A DNA stretch of 56,885 bases from Sphingomonadales bacterium (GTDB lineage: Bacteria; Bacteroidota; Bacteroidia; Chitinophagales; Chitinophagaceae), in contig VHBB01000009.1 in assembly GCA_016872155.1 (NCBI GenBank), positions 1-56,885 on the forward strand, given 5' to 3'. The notes beneath the pieces were generated by a model. That model saw only the letters and a program-made list of their open reading frames with translations, was not told the DNA's origin and ran no database searches. Below, in pieces: positions 18,200 through 25,144 of this stretch (positions are counted from its first letter, which is position 1; each line of letters opens with the position of its first letter). The translations under genes and the position numbers were made by a program.

Positions 18200-20413
18200 T
18201 TAGCGCAAAATGGTAACGTTTCCGGTTCTGTTCTCTACTTTGTTATTGATAAGTCTAAAACTGATCACATAGTAGTAGGTTCCATCGGGCAAGGGATTGC
18301 CATTGTAGGTTCCGTCCCAGGTGTTGCGGTAGTTTTTATCTTCGAACACTTTGGCGCCGTAGCGGTTGAAGATTTGTACTTGTGCATTGGCCAAACAATT
18401 TCCATTGGTAATTAACCAGCGGTCGTTGATTCCGTCTCCATTGGGCGTAAACGCATTCATGGGTTTGATGCAATACGGGATCACCGTGATGGTCATGTCG
18501 TCTGTAGCCACACAACCCTGGGTAGTAGTTACCCGCAACGAGTAGGTGGTCGTTACAATAGGACTCGCATTCGGATTTAGCAAAGCTGCATTGTTAAGCG
18601 CGGTAGCCGGTGTCCACAAATAGGTGCCCGTAGAGCCGCTGGCCTGCATGGTATAGACATCGCCTGCAATAATGCTTGCATCAATACCGGCATTGGCTTC
18701 GGCCCCCGGAAAAATAGTGACCGTTACGGTGCGCTGCGTTGAGCAGGTCCCCAACCGAGCCAGCAGCGTGTACGTGGTGGTAACAACAGGAGATAGTACA
18801 GGAGTCGCAATAGAGGCATTGCTAACACCGGTCGTGGGTGACCAACTAAAGCTGGTCGCATTAGAGGTAACGGCGGGCGTAAACGATGCACCCAAACAGA
18901 TACTCGCGCCATTGATTGGATCTAGCGAAATGGTATTGGTAAATGTAATAATGACCGTACTGGTGGCCGTACAAGAAGTAACAGGATTACGCGTAACAAC
19001 CGTATAGGTTCCGCTGGTAAGTCCGGTAAATGTATTGGACGCTTGCCAGTTGGTGCCTGCATTAATGCTATACTCATAGGGAGGATTGCCACCTCCGGTC
19101 GCACTGATGGTCAGCGAACCACCCGTGGTACAATTGGCCCCCGTCGTAGCGATCGACTGCGTTAAAATATTGGCGATAGGCATCGATACAGTTTGCACGG
19201 TCGATCGGCAATTGGTCGCATCGCGCACCACGACCGAATAGGTACCTCCCAACAAACCGGTAAAGGCGTTCGAGGTCTGCCAGGTTGTTCCCCCATCAAT
19301 GCTGTATTGCAGCGGGGCTGTTCCGCCCTGCGCGGTTATGGTAATCGTGCCATTGGGGGCACAATTAGGATCGGTCTTGGCTACAGAGAAGGCGGGTCCG
19401 GTCTTCTTTACAAAAACCGTATCGGTAAAAACCAGGTCGGTAGAGGGGTTATTGCAATCACCGTAGGTAACCTGCACAACATAGGCCGTGCTATCGGCCG
19501 TTGGGCATATGCTGGGAAAATTGAGATTCAGTACACCGGGCGAGGCCGTGCTGGTGTCGGCCGTAGCCACTTGTACACCGCCAAGTAACAGACGCGCCGA
19601 TTTAAAACGAGAGGTACCTCCACTGGGAATAAAACGATAGGCCTCGTTCATAGCTACACTACCCCATGTCGTTGCATTTTTGCCGGGGGCTGCAATGGCT
19701 TGGGTGCGGGTGCCATCTTGCATACCCAAGATCGCATTACCTCCGTTCCAGCTGCTACAAAATGGTTTGTCTTGAATATAGACCTCTACTATTCCCGTAC
19801 CCTCGTATATGACCATCTGGTGGGTGGCCCGAGGAGTAGTACAACTGCTGCCGAAATAAGGGATATCGTTGTAGCTGGCAATAAATCGACGCTTAGGGGC
19901 CGTACCCTCTATACGCCACTCGATCTTTTTATTGGCAGATGGGTCGCTGGGATCAATATCATGATAAGGGCCAAAGATCATGTTAGGGGCATAGCTGGTA
20001 TTGGGGATAGCCCCGGTCGTGCTACTAATCACATAGCCGCTGCCCAGCCCCGCGCGGCTAATATCAAAGGTCAATGCCGAATTGGACCCCATCAGTAAGG
20101 AGTTAAAGCTGTTACCGTAGTAACAAAATGGAAAAGGAAGGGTGATGGGCTGGCTCCAGGTATCGTCTACATAGATAGAGCTGACCACAGTGCCCGTGGG
20201 GGTCACATAGGCAAAGGGCTGGTAAGCCGGCGTGGTCATTACATAGGTATTGGTCTGTTTAATATGGGGCACCCGCACCGATACCGGCGTACAAGTGGTG
20301 CCACAGGGCAGCAGGATGGTACGGTTTGGGATCGTAAACGTCGTGACGGGATTTTGAGCAAACGCCCCTAAAAAATTGGTCAAAAAAACTAGACCAGATA
20401 GTATTTTTCTCAT
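18200..20413 (-). CDS. SprB-type repeat surface protein with T9SS type B C-terminal domain (shorter paralogue)
   Basis: A 737-residue secreted protein with signal peptide MRKILSGLVFLTNFLGAFAQ. The N-terminal domain of about 300 residues (ITLPFPFCYYGN, GSNSALTFDISRAG, DIDPSDPSANKK, EWRIEGTAPKRRF, MNEAYRFIPSGG) is clearly related to that of the 1240-residue protein. Two SprB-type repeats (SIDGGTTWQTSNAF, SINAGTNWQASNTF) and two Ig/PKD-like modules follow (WSPTTGVSN, WTPATALNN). The C-terminal signal (FTPNGDGINDRW, FNRYGAKVFED, WDGTYNG, GTYYYVISFRL) is of the CHU_C type. It is followed directly by a PorP/SprF gene. Transcribed from TAgaTTTG at 20445-20452. Confidence 0.9.
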   Translation of the reverse strand: MRKILSGLVFLTNFLGAFAQNPVTTFTIPNRTILLPCGTTCTPVSVRVPHIKQTNTYVMTTPAYQPFAYVTPTGTVVSSIYVDDTWSQPITLPFPFCYYGNSFNSLLMGSNSALTFDISRAGLGSGYVISSTTGAIPNTSYAPNMIFGPYHDIDPSDPSANKKIEWRIEGTAPKRRFIASYNDIPYFGSSCTTPRATHQMVIYEGTGIVEVYIQDKPFCSSWNGGNAILGMQDGTRTQAIAAPGKNATTWGSVAMNEAYRFIPSGGTSRFKSARLLLGGVQVATADTSTASPGVLNLNFPSICPTADSTAYVVQVTYGDCNNPSTDLVFTDTVFVKKTGPAFSVAKTDPNCAPNGTITITAQGGTAPLQYSIDGGTTWQTSNAFTGLLGGTYSVVVRDATNCRSTVQTVSMPIANILTQSIATTGANCTTGGSLTISATGGGNPPYEYSINAGTNWQASNTFTGLTSGTYTVVTRNPVTSCTATSTVIITFTNTISLDPINGASICLGASFTPAVTSNATSFSWSPTTGVSNASIATPVLSPVVTTTYTLLARLGTCSTQRTVTVTIFPGAEANAGIDASIIAGDVYTMQASGSTGTYLWTPATALNNAALLNPNASPIVTTTYSLRVTTTQGCVATDDMTITVIPYCIKPMNAFTPNGDGINDRWLITNGNCLANAQVQIFNRYGAKVFEDKNYRNTWDGTYNGNPLPDGTYYYVISFRLINNKVENRTGNVTILR

Positions 20414-20444
20414 CGGCGGCAGTTTGAGCTTGGTTAGGTTGTTT

Positions 20445-20452
20445 CAAATCTA
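20445..20452 (-). promoter_or_regulatory. -7 box for the SprB/SprF-type operon
   Basis: A perfect TAgaTTTG on the minus strand, 31 nt before the ATG at 20413. The putative -33 region (around 20472-20480) abuts that of the divergent tRNA-Leu/tig promoter. Confidence 0.55.
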
Positions 20453-20467
20453 AGGTTTTTTAACCCT

Positions 20468-20503
20468 TTTGCACTTAAACCAACCGAAAAAAAGCTACAT
20501 TTG
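20468..20503 (+). promoter_or_regulatory. Promoter for tRNA-Leu and tig
   Basis: TTTG at 20468-20471 and a perfect TAcaTTTG at 20496-20503, spacer 24 nt (slightly long). It lies 17 nt before the tRNA; no other promoter is evident before tig. Confidence 0.6.
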
Positions 20504-20520
20504 CAGCCCTTTTAGAAAGC

Positions 20521-20602
20521 CCGGATGTGGTGAAATTGGTAGACACGTCAGACTTAGGATCTGATGCCGCAAGGTGTGGGGGTTCGAGTCCCTCCATCCG
20601 GA
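20521..20602 (+). tRNA. tRNA-Leu (anticodon UAG)
   Basis: An 82-nt class II cloverleaf can be folded. The acceptor stem CCGGATG/CATCCGG has 7 Watson-Crick pairs and discriminator A73 at 20602, as required for leucine. The D-stem is GTG/CAC with the AAATTGGTAGA loop; the anticodon stem TCAGA/TCTGA has loop CTTAGGA with anticodon TAG at 20555-20557. A long variable arm (TGCCGCAAGGTG) and a T-arm with TTCGAGT follow. CCA is not encoded. The first pair is C1-G72 rather than the common G1-C72. Confidence 0.95.
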
Positions 20603-20627
20603 CCCAATAGCTTATTTAAATCGAATT

Positions 20628-22004
20628 ATGGCAACCGTTACCCGTTCTTACATTGGCCAATTGCACGACCGTTTAACCATTACGCTCGACAAAAAAGATT
20701 ACCTGCCCTCGTTCGAACGATCGGTCAAGGACTACGGTCGCAAAGCCAATATTCCCGGTTTTAGAAAAGGAATGGTACCCACCGGACTCATTAAAAAGAT
20801 GGTGGGCCCCTCGCTGTTTACCGACGAGGTGCTCAAGACCGTCGATCGCGAACTGATTGGCTGGTTGCAACAAGAAAAAGTTGAGATCTTTGCCCAACCC
20901 CTTCCACTTGAGGCCGACTTTAATCAACTCGATTGCCATAATCCACTCGATTACACTTTTCATTTCGAGATCGGCTGTAAGCCCGCCCTCAAATTGCCCG
21001 ATCTGGCCAAAACACCCATTACCCGCTATGTGGTAACCGTTACCGACGAGATGATCGATAACGAACTGACCCGTCTGCAAAATCGCTACGGCAATATGAA
21101 AGACCAAGAGGCCGTCGATAGCGAAGAAAATGTAATCAACGTACAGTTTACCGAAGTCGATGCCAATGGTCAGGCAGTAGAAGGTGGCGCCACCAAGGAC
21201 AATTCTTTGCTGGTAAGCTATTTTTCTAGTGCGGCCCGTACAAAATGGATGGGTAAAAAAGTAGGCGATGCCATCACCTTTAGCCTGGGCGAAGCGTTTG
21301 AAGAAAAAGAAAGAGAATGGCTGCGCGGCGACCTCGGCTTCGAAAAGAGCGATGCCGCGGCCGATGCCAACTTATTCAGCATCGCCATTACCAAAGTGGG
21401 TCTGCTGGAAAAAAGAGCCTTAAACGAAGAATTTTTTGAGCAGCTCTACCCCGGAAAAGAGGTCAAGACCCTCGAGCAGTTTCGCGAAAAGATAAAAGAA
21501 GAGATCCAGGCTCATTGGGGTGCCCAAGCCACCAATCAAATACACGATCAGCTTTTTCATCAACTGGTCGATCATACGCCCATCGATCTGCCCGAAGCCT
21601 TCTTAAAAAAGTGGTTGCAAACACAGGGCGAAAATCCCAAGACTGCCGAGCAAGCCAACGAAGAGTATCCCAAGTTTGCCCAGCAACTCAAGTGGACCCT
21701 TATTACCGAAAAGATCGTAGCCGATAACGGCATACAGGTAGATCCGCAAGAGATTCGCCAGTTTGCCAAACAACAACTCTTTAGCTATATGGGTGGAACG
21801 GCCATGGCCGAAGAACAACCCTGGGTCAATGACTATGCCGAAAAAATGATGAAGGATCGAAAGTATGTAGAGGATGCCTTTCATCGTATTCAAACCCAAA
21901 AGATGTTCGAGTGGGCCACCACACAGCTAAAACCCACCGATAAGGCCATTACGGCCGAGGCCTTTACCTCGATGGTAGAGACCCCCCAGCATGACCACCA
22001 TTAG
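20628..22004 (+). CDS. tig: Trigger factor
   Basis: Ribosome-associated chaperone for nascent chains. It is 458 residues long. The ribosome-docking signature IPGFRKGMVP is at about residues 42-51, followed by a diverged PPIase-like region (about 150-270; canonical FKBP motifs are weak, as in many Bacteroidota) and the long helical C-terminal domain ending in a His-rich tail (QHDHH). The start at 20628 gives MATVTRSYIGQ, 25 nt after the tRNA-Leu gene; the frame open to 20574 runs back into the tRNA and is rejected. Probably cotranscribed with the tRNA. Followed by clpP genes and clpX, the standard tig-clpP-clpX neighbourhood. Confidence 0.92.
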   Translation: MATVTRSYIGQLHDRLTITLDKKDYLPSFERSVKDYGRKANIPGFRKGMVPTGLIKKMVGPSLFTDEVLKTVDRELIGWLQQEKVEIFAQPLPLEADFNQLDCHNPLDYTFHFEIGCKPALKLPDLAKTPITRYVVTVTDEMIDNELTRLQNRYGNMKDQEAVDSEENVINVQFTEVDANGQAVEGGATKDNSLLVSYFSSAARTKWMGKKVGDAITFSLGEAFEEKEREWLRGDLGFEKSDAAADANLFSIAITKVGLLEKRALNEEFFEQLYPGKEVKTLEQFREKIKEEIQAHWGAQATNQIHDQLFHQLVDHTPIDLPEAFLKKWLQTQGENPKTAEQANEEYPKFAQQLKWTLITEKIVADNGIQVDPQEIRQFAKQQLFSYMGGTAMAEEQPWVNDYAEKMMKDRKYVEDAFHRIQTQKMFEWATTQLKPTDKAITAEAFTSMVETPQHDHH

Positions 22005-22049
22005 TGTGGCCCTGCGCTTCTTGTCATAGCACTGGCTGTCAGTCTGTCT

Positions 22050-22057
22050 TAATTTTG
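22050..22057 (+). promoter_or_regulatory. -7 box upstream of the clpP pair
   Basis: TAatTTTG, a perfect -7 match, 56 nt before the clpP start. A TTG at 22021-22023 is the nearest -33 candidate (26-nt spacer, longer than usual). Confidence 0.45.
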
Positions 22058-22113
22058 TCGACCCGCCTTTTGGACGGATATTTGCTACTATTGTTCATAA
22101 ATCTCAACGCGCA

Positions 22114-22806
22114 ATGAGCACTCTATCGGAATTCGAAAAATTTGCCATCAAACACCGAGGCATCTCCAGTAATACGCTGCATCAATACGGCAATCACCTG
22201 GTTACTGCCATGACCCCAAACATTATCGAAGAACGCTCCTTGAATGTGGCCGTGATGGATGTGTATAGCCGGTTGATGATGGACCGCATTATTTTTTTGG
22301 GCTATCCCATAAACGACGAGATCGCCAATATCGTTACGGCGCAACTGCTGTTCTTAGATTCTTCTGACCGCACCCGCGATATCAACATGTACATCAACAG
22401 CCCCGGCGGTAGTGTCTATGCCGGCTTGGGCGTATACGACACCATGCAATATGTAAGCCCCGATATCGCTACCATTTGCATTGGGGTGGCCGCCTCTATG
22501 GCTTGTGTACTACTTGGCGCGGGCACCAAAGGAAAGCGCGCCGCCCTTCGTCACTCGCGCATTATGATGCACCAACCCAGCGGTGCCATCGGTGGGCAGG
22601 CCAGCGACATCGAGATCACGGTCAAAGAGATCAGAAAACTAAAGAAAGAACTCTACGAAGTGGTACAGGCCCACACCGGAAAATCCATTGAGCAGATCGA
22701 GCAAGATTTTGATCGCGACAACTGGATGACCGCAGCCGAAGCCAAAGAATACGGATTGGTAGACGAAGTACTCATTACCAATCCTCGTAAACAAAAGAAA
22801 GACTAA
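22114..22806 (+). CDS. clpP: ATP-dependent Clp protease proteolytic subunit (first copy)
   Basis: Serine protease subunit of ClpXP-type machines. It has 230 residues. The catalytic triad is Ser128 in GVAASMACVLL, His153 in MMHQPSG and Asp202 in DRDNWM, all present. The segment after the nucleophile (ASMAC) departs from the common ASMGA. A long N-terminal region (about 45 residues before VYSRLMMDRIIFLG) exceeds the usual processed propeptide, and the C-terminus is Lys-rich. It is 9 bp from a second clpP. Two complete, diverged copies suggest a heteromeric ClpP1P2 particle, which is inference. Confidence 0.93.
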   Translation: MSTLSEFEKFAIKHRGISSNTLHQYGNHLVTAMTPNIIEERSLNVAVMDVYSRLMMDRIIFLGYPINDEIANIVTAQLLFLDSSDRTRDINMYINSPGGSVYAGLGVYDTMQYVSPDIATICIGVAASMACVLLGAGTKGKRAALRHSRIMMHQPSGAIGGQASDIEITVKEIRKLKKELYEVVQAHTGKSIEQIEQDFDRDNWMTAAEAKEYGLVDEVLITNPRKQKKD

Positions 22807-22815
22807 ACTATTTAT

Positions 22816-23460
22816 ATGAATCGCCATCCTTTTCAACCTCACCTTTTTACCGACCGCCCTGACTGGCGTAGCGAAGAAGAAGAAAAAGAAGAGACCCCCA
22901 AGAGCGATCTGGGTATGTTCAGCAAAAAACTGGAACGTTATTTTTTTGAAAAAAGGGCCGTGTACCTATGGGGCGTGGTCGACGACAAATCGGCCAAAGA
23001 TGTGGTGAGCAAACTACTCTTGCTCGAAGCCGATAAGCCCGGCGAAGAGATCAAATTCTATATCAACAGCCCCGGTGGTGTGGTGACCAGTGGTATGGTC
23101 ATGTACGATACCATGCAAATGATCAGCAGCCCGGTTAGCACCATTTGTATGGGACTGGCCGCATCGATGGGCAGTATTTTATTGAGCGGCGGTGCCAAAG
23201 GAAAGCGCTACATTTTTCCGCATGGCGAGGTGATGATCCACCAACCCTCGTTGGGAGGCTACATTCGCGGGGTTAGTGCCGATCTGGAAATACAGGCCGA
23301 GCAGACCCGCCGGGTCAAAGAGATCGGCGCCGGCATTTTAGCCAAGAATTGCGGCAAAACGGTAGAGCAGATCATGAAAGACTTTGACCGCGACTATTGG
23401 ATGGATGCCCCGCAAGCCATTGAATACGGAATTGCCGACCAGCTGGTAAAAAAGTTATAA
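22816..23460 (+). CDS. clpP: ATP-dependent Clp protease proteolytic subunit (second copy)
   Basis: A second, diverged ClpP of 214 residues with an intact triad: Ser117 in GLAASMGSILL, His142 in VMIHQPSLGG and Asp193 in DRDYWM. The N-terminal 45 residues are unusual (Arg/Pro-rich, then an acidic run EEEEKEE) and unlike the first copy. It shares with the first copy the INSPGG motif and Y/MYDTMQ stretch. Only 9 bp separate the two genes, so they are cotranscribed; an intrinsic terminator follows at 23490. Confidence 0.92.
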   Translation: MNRHPFQPHLFTDRPDWRSEEEEKEETPKSDLGMFSKKLERYFFEKRAVYLWGVVDDKSAKDVVSKLLLLEADKPGEEIKFYINSPGGVVTSGMVMYDTMQMISSPVSTICMGLAASMGSILLSGGAKGKRYIFPHGEVMIHQPSLGGYIRGVSADLEIQAEQTRRVKEIGAGILAKNCGKTVEQIMKDFDRDYWMDAPQAIEYGIADQLVKKL

Positions 23461-23489
23461 TTAGCTGATAATAAGCTATTTAAAATATT

Positions 23490-23517
23490 AACCGTCCCTT
23501 TCGGGGCGGTTTTTTTA
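23490..23517 (+). terminator. Intrinsic terminator after the clpP pair
   Basis: ACCGTCCC, loop TTTC and GGGGCGGT form a perfect 8-bp stem (one G-T) followed by seven or more T residues. The T-run merges into the clpX -7 box. Confidence 0.92.
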
Positions 23518-23523
23518 ATTTTG
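23516..23523 (+). promoter_or_regulatory. -7 box immediately upstream of clpX
   Basis: A perfect TAatTTTG begins inside the T-run of the preceding terminator and ends 4 nt before the clpX ATG, so transcription would start about 1 nt before the start codon. No clear -33 element is present; it would lie in the terminator hairpin. Confidence 0.45.
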
Positions 23524-23527
23524 TGGA

Positions 23528-24772
23528 ATGGCTAAGAATACGCTTCATTGCTCTTTTTGTGGTCGCAGCCGCGACGAGGTCAAAATACTCATTGCCGGTC
23601 AGGATGGACATATCTGTGAGAACTGCGTCGATCATGCCCGCGAGATCATTGACCAGGAGTTGACGGTCAAAGAAGACAAGACCAAGAATAGCTTTAAGCT
23701 TTCTGTAAAAAAGCCCACCGAGATCAAACGCTTTTTAGATGAATATGTGATCGGACAAGACGAAGCCAAAAAGGTACTGTCGGTAGCTGTATACAATCAT
23801 TACAAACGACTGCAACAACGCAGCACCGAGTTGCCCAATCAACACGAGATCGAGATCGAGAAGAGCAATATTATTATGGTGGGCGAGACCGGTACGGGCA
23901 AGACCTTGCTGGCCAAGAGTATTGCCCGTATGCTCAATGTACCCTTTGCCATTGTAGATGCCACGGTCTTTACCGAAGCGGGGTATGTGGGAGAAGATGT
24001 AGAAAGTATTTTAAGCCGTTTGCTGCAAGTGTGCAACTACGATGTGGCCGCTGCCGAACGCGGTATTGTTTATATTGACGAGATCGATAAGATCGCGCGC
24101 AAAAGTGATAACCCTTCGATTACCCGCGATGTGAGTGGCGAAGGGGTGCAGCAAGGCATGCTCAAGTTGCTCGAAGGAACCGATGTATTGGTGCCACCCC
24201 AAGGCGGACGCAAGCATCCAGAGCAAAAACTAATCAAGGTCAACACGCAAAATATCCTCTTTATCTGTGGTGGTGCTTTCGATGGCATTGATCGCATTAT
24301 TGCCCGCCGGGTACATACCAATACCATCGGGTTCAATGTCGATAAAGAAGAACAAGAGCGCCGCACCCGTAATTTGCTGAGCTATGTAAATGCCACCGAC
24401 CTCAAGTCGTTCGGGTTGATCCCCGAATTGCTGGGACGCTTACCGGTGGTTACCCATCTCGATCCGCTCGATGCCGCTACCCTGCGCGCTATTCTAACGA
24501 CACCTCGCAATGCACTGGTCAAACAATACACGCGTCTTTTTGAAATGGAAGGCATTGCGCTGACCATTCAAGATGAAGTACTCGATTTTATGGTATCCAA
24601 AGCCCTGGAGTACAAACTGGGGGCACGCGGACTGCGCAGTATCTGTGAGAGCATCCTGACCGATGCGATGTATGAACTGCCTTCTACTGACACGAAAGAA
24701 TTTATCTTGGACCTGCCCTACGCAGAGCAGCACTTTAACAAGAGTAAACTGAGTTTGCTAAAAGTAGCGTAA
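23528..24772 (+). CDS. clpX: ATP-dependent Clp protease ATP-binding subunit ClpX
   Basis: AAA+ unfoldase that feeds substrates to ClpP. The 414-residue protein has the N-terminal zinc-binding domain (Cys8, Cys11, Cys30, Cys33), Walker A GETGTGKT at 119-126 (usual form GPTGSGKT), Walker B IVYIDEID, the pore-loop segment GYVGED, and an IGF tripeptide in [12 protein letters not shown] that docks on ClpP. The start is fixed by the zinc domain, which begins only eight residues in. Separated from the clpP pair by a strong terminator. Confidence 0.96.
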   Translation: MAKNTLHCSFCGRSRDEVKILIAGQDGHICENCVDHAREIIDQELTVKEDKTKNSFKLSVKKPTEIKRFLDEYVIGQDEAKKVLSVAVYNHYKRLQQRSTELPNQHEIEIEKSNIIMVGETGTGKTLLAKSIARMLNVPFAIVDATVFTEAGYVGEDVESILSRLLQVCNYDVAAAERGIVYIDEIDKIARKSDNPSITRDVSGEGVQQGMLKLLEGTDVLVPPQGGRKHPEQKLIKVNTQNILFICGGAFDGIDRIIARRVHTNTIGFNVDKEEQERRTRNLLSYVNATDLKSFGLIPELLGRLPVVTHLDPLDAATLRAILTTPRNALVKQYTRLFEMEGIALTIQDEVLDFMVSKALEYKLGARGLRSICESILTDAMYELPSTDTKEFILDLPYAEQHFNKSKLSLLKVA

Positions 24773-24803
24773 CGCTCCCATTGCTCAGCCCTAATTCTAC
24801 CCT

Positions 24804-24947
24804 ATGCAAGAATTGATCGAGAAATTAAAGACCGAAGCGGGTCTTAGCGACGAACAAGCTCAACAAGCGCTTACGACGATCAAGAACTATGTGGTCGAGA
24901 AGTTTCCGATGCTAGAGGGGGCGGTGGGGAGTTTGTTTGGGAACTAA
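24804..24947 (+). CDS. Small hypothetical protein (47 aa)
   Basis: A short frame with ATG at 24804 and TAA at 24945-24947, 31 bp after clpX on the same strand. The product begins MQELIEKLKTEAGLSDEQAQ and ends with VEKFPMLEGAVGSLFGN. It is a charged two-helix protein with the pattern of small Bacteroidota proteins carrying a G-L-x-x-E-Q-A-x-x-A helix and a K-F/V-P-x-L turn; I do not assign a family. Codon use resembles the neighbours. No signal peptide or membrane helix. Confidence 0.65.
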   Translation: MQELIEKLKTEAGLSDEQAQQALTTIKNYVVEKFPMLEGAVGSLFGN

Positions 24948-24955
24948 CTTCTACT

Positions 24956-25070
24956 ATTCGGTGGAAGCCTCCTGCTGTGAGCCGGATGAAAAATAGCTAA
25001 AAATGGTTAGGCGAAGCATTTCCTTTTTAGCCTTTTTTCATCAGTGGCGAAGCAAGAGGTATCCATCCGA
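24956..25070. repeat. Long imperfect inverted repeat (~115 bp hairpin) between clpX and nrdJ
   Basis: The inner arms 24985-25006 and 25022-25042 are near-perfect inverted copies (left arm begins GATGAAAAATAGC, right arm ends TTTTTTCATC) around a 15-nt loop. Complementarity continues outward with mismatches: TTCGG-TGGA..CCTC.TGCT on the left pairs with AGCA.GAGG..TCCATCCGAA on the right. There is no T-run and no ORF. It lies between the convergent clpX unit and nrdJ. It could be a MITE/REP-like repeat, a bidirectional terminator or a structured RNA. Confidence 0.75.
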
Positions 25071-25084
25071 AAATGAATGCTTCC

Positions 25085-25117
25085 AAAAAAAAATCCCGCC
25101 AAACTAGTAGCGGGATT
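25085..25117 (-). terminator. Intrinsic terminator of nrdJ
   Basis: On the minus strand AATCCCGC (25117-25110) and GCGGGATT (25099-25092) form an 8-bp stem followed by a run of nine T residues. It lies 28 bp beyond the nrdJ stop. Confidence 0.88.
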
Positions 25118-25144
25118 CAATGTATTCAAGTACCAAGGGACTGA

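Noticed and set aside
20519-20520. GC before the tRNA as part of its acceptor stem
   Set aside because: Starting at 20519 introduces a C-A mismatch and shifts T8 and the D-stem; starting at 20521 pairs all seven positions with A73.
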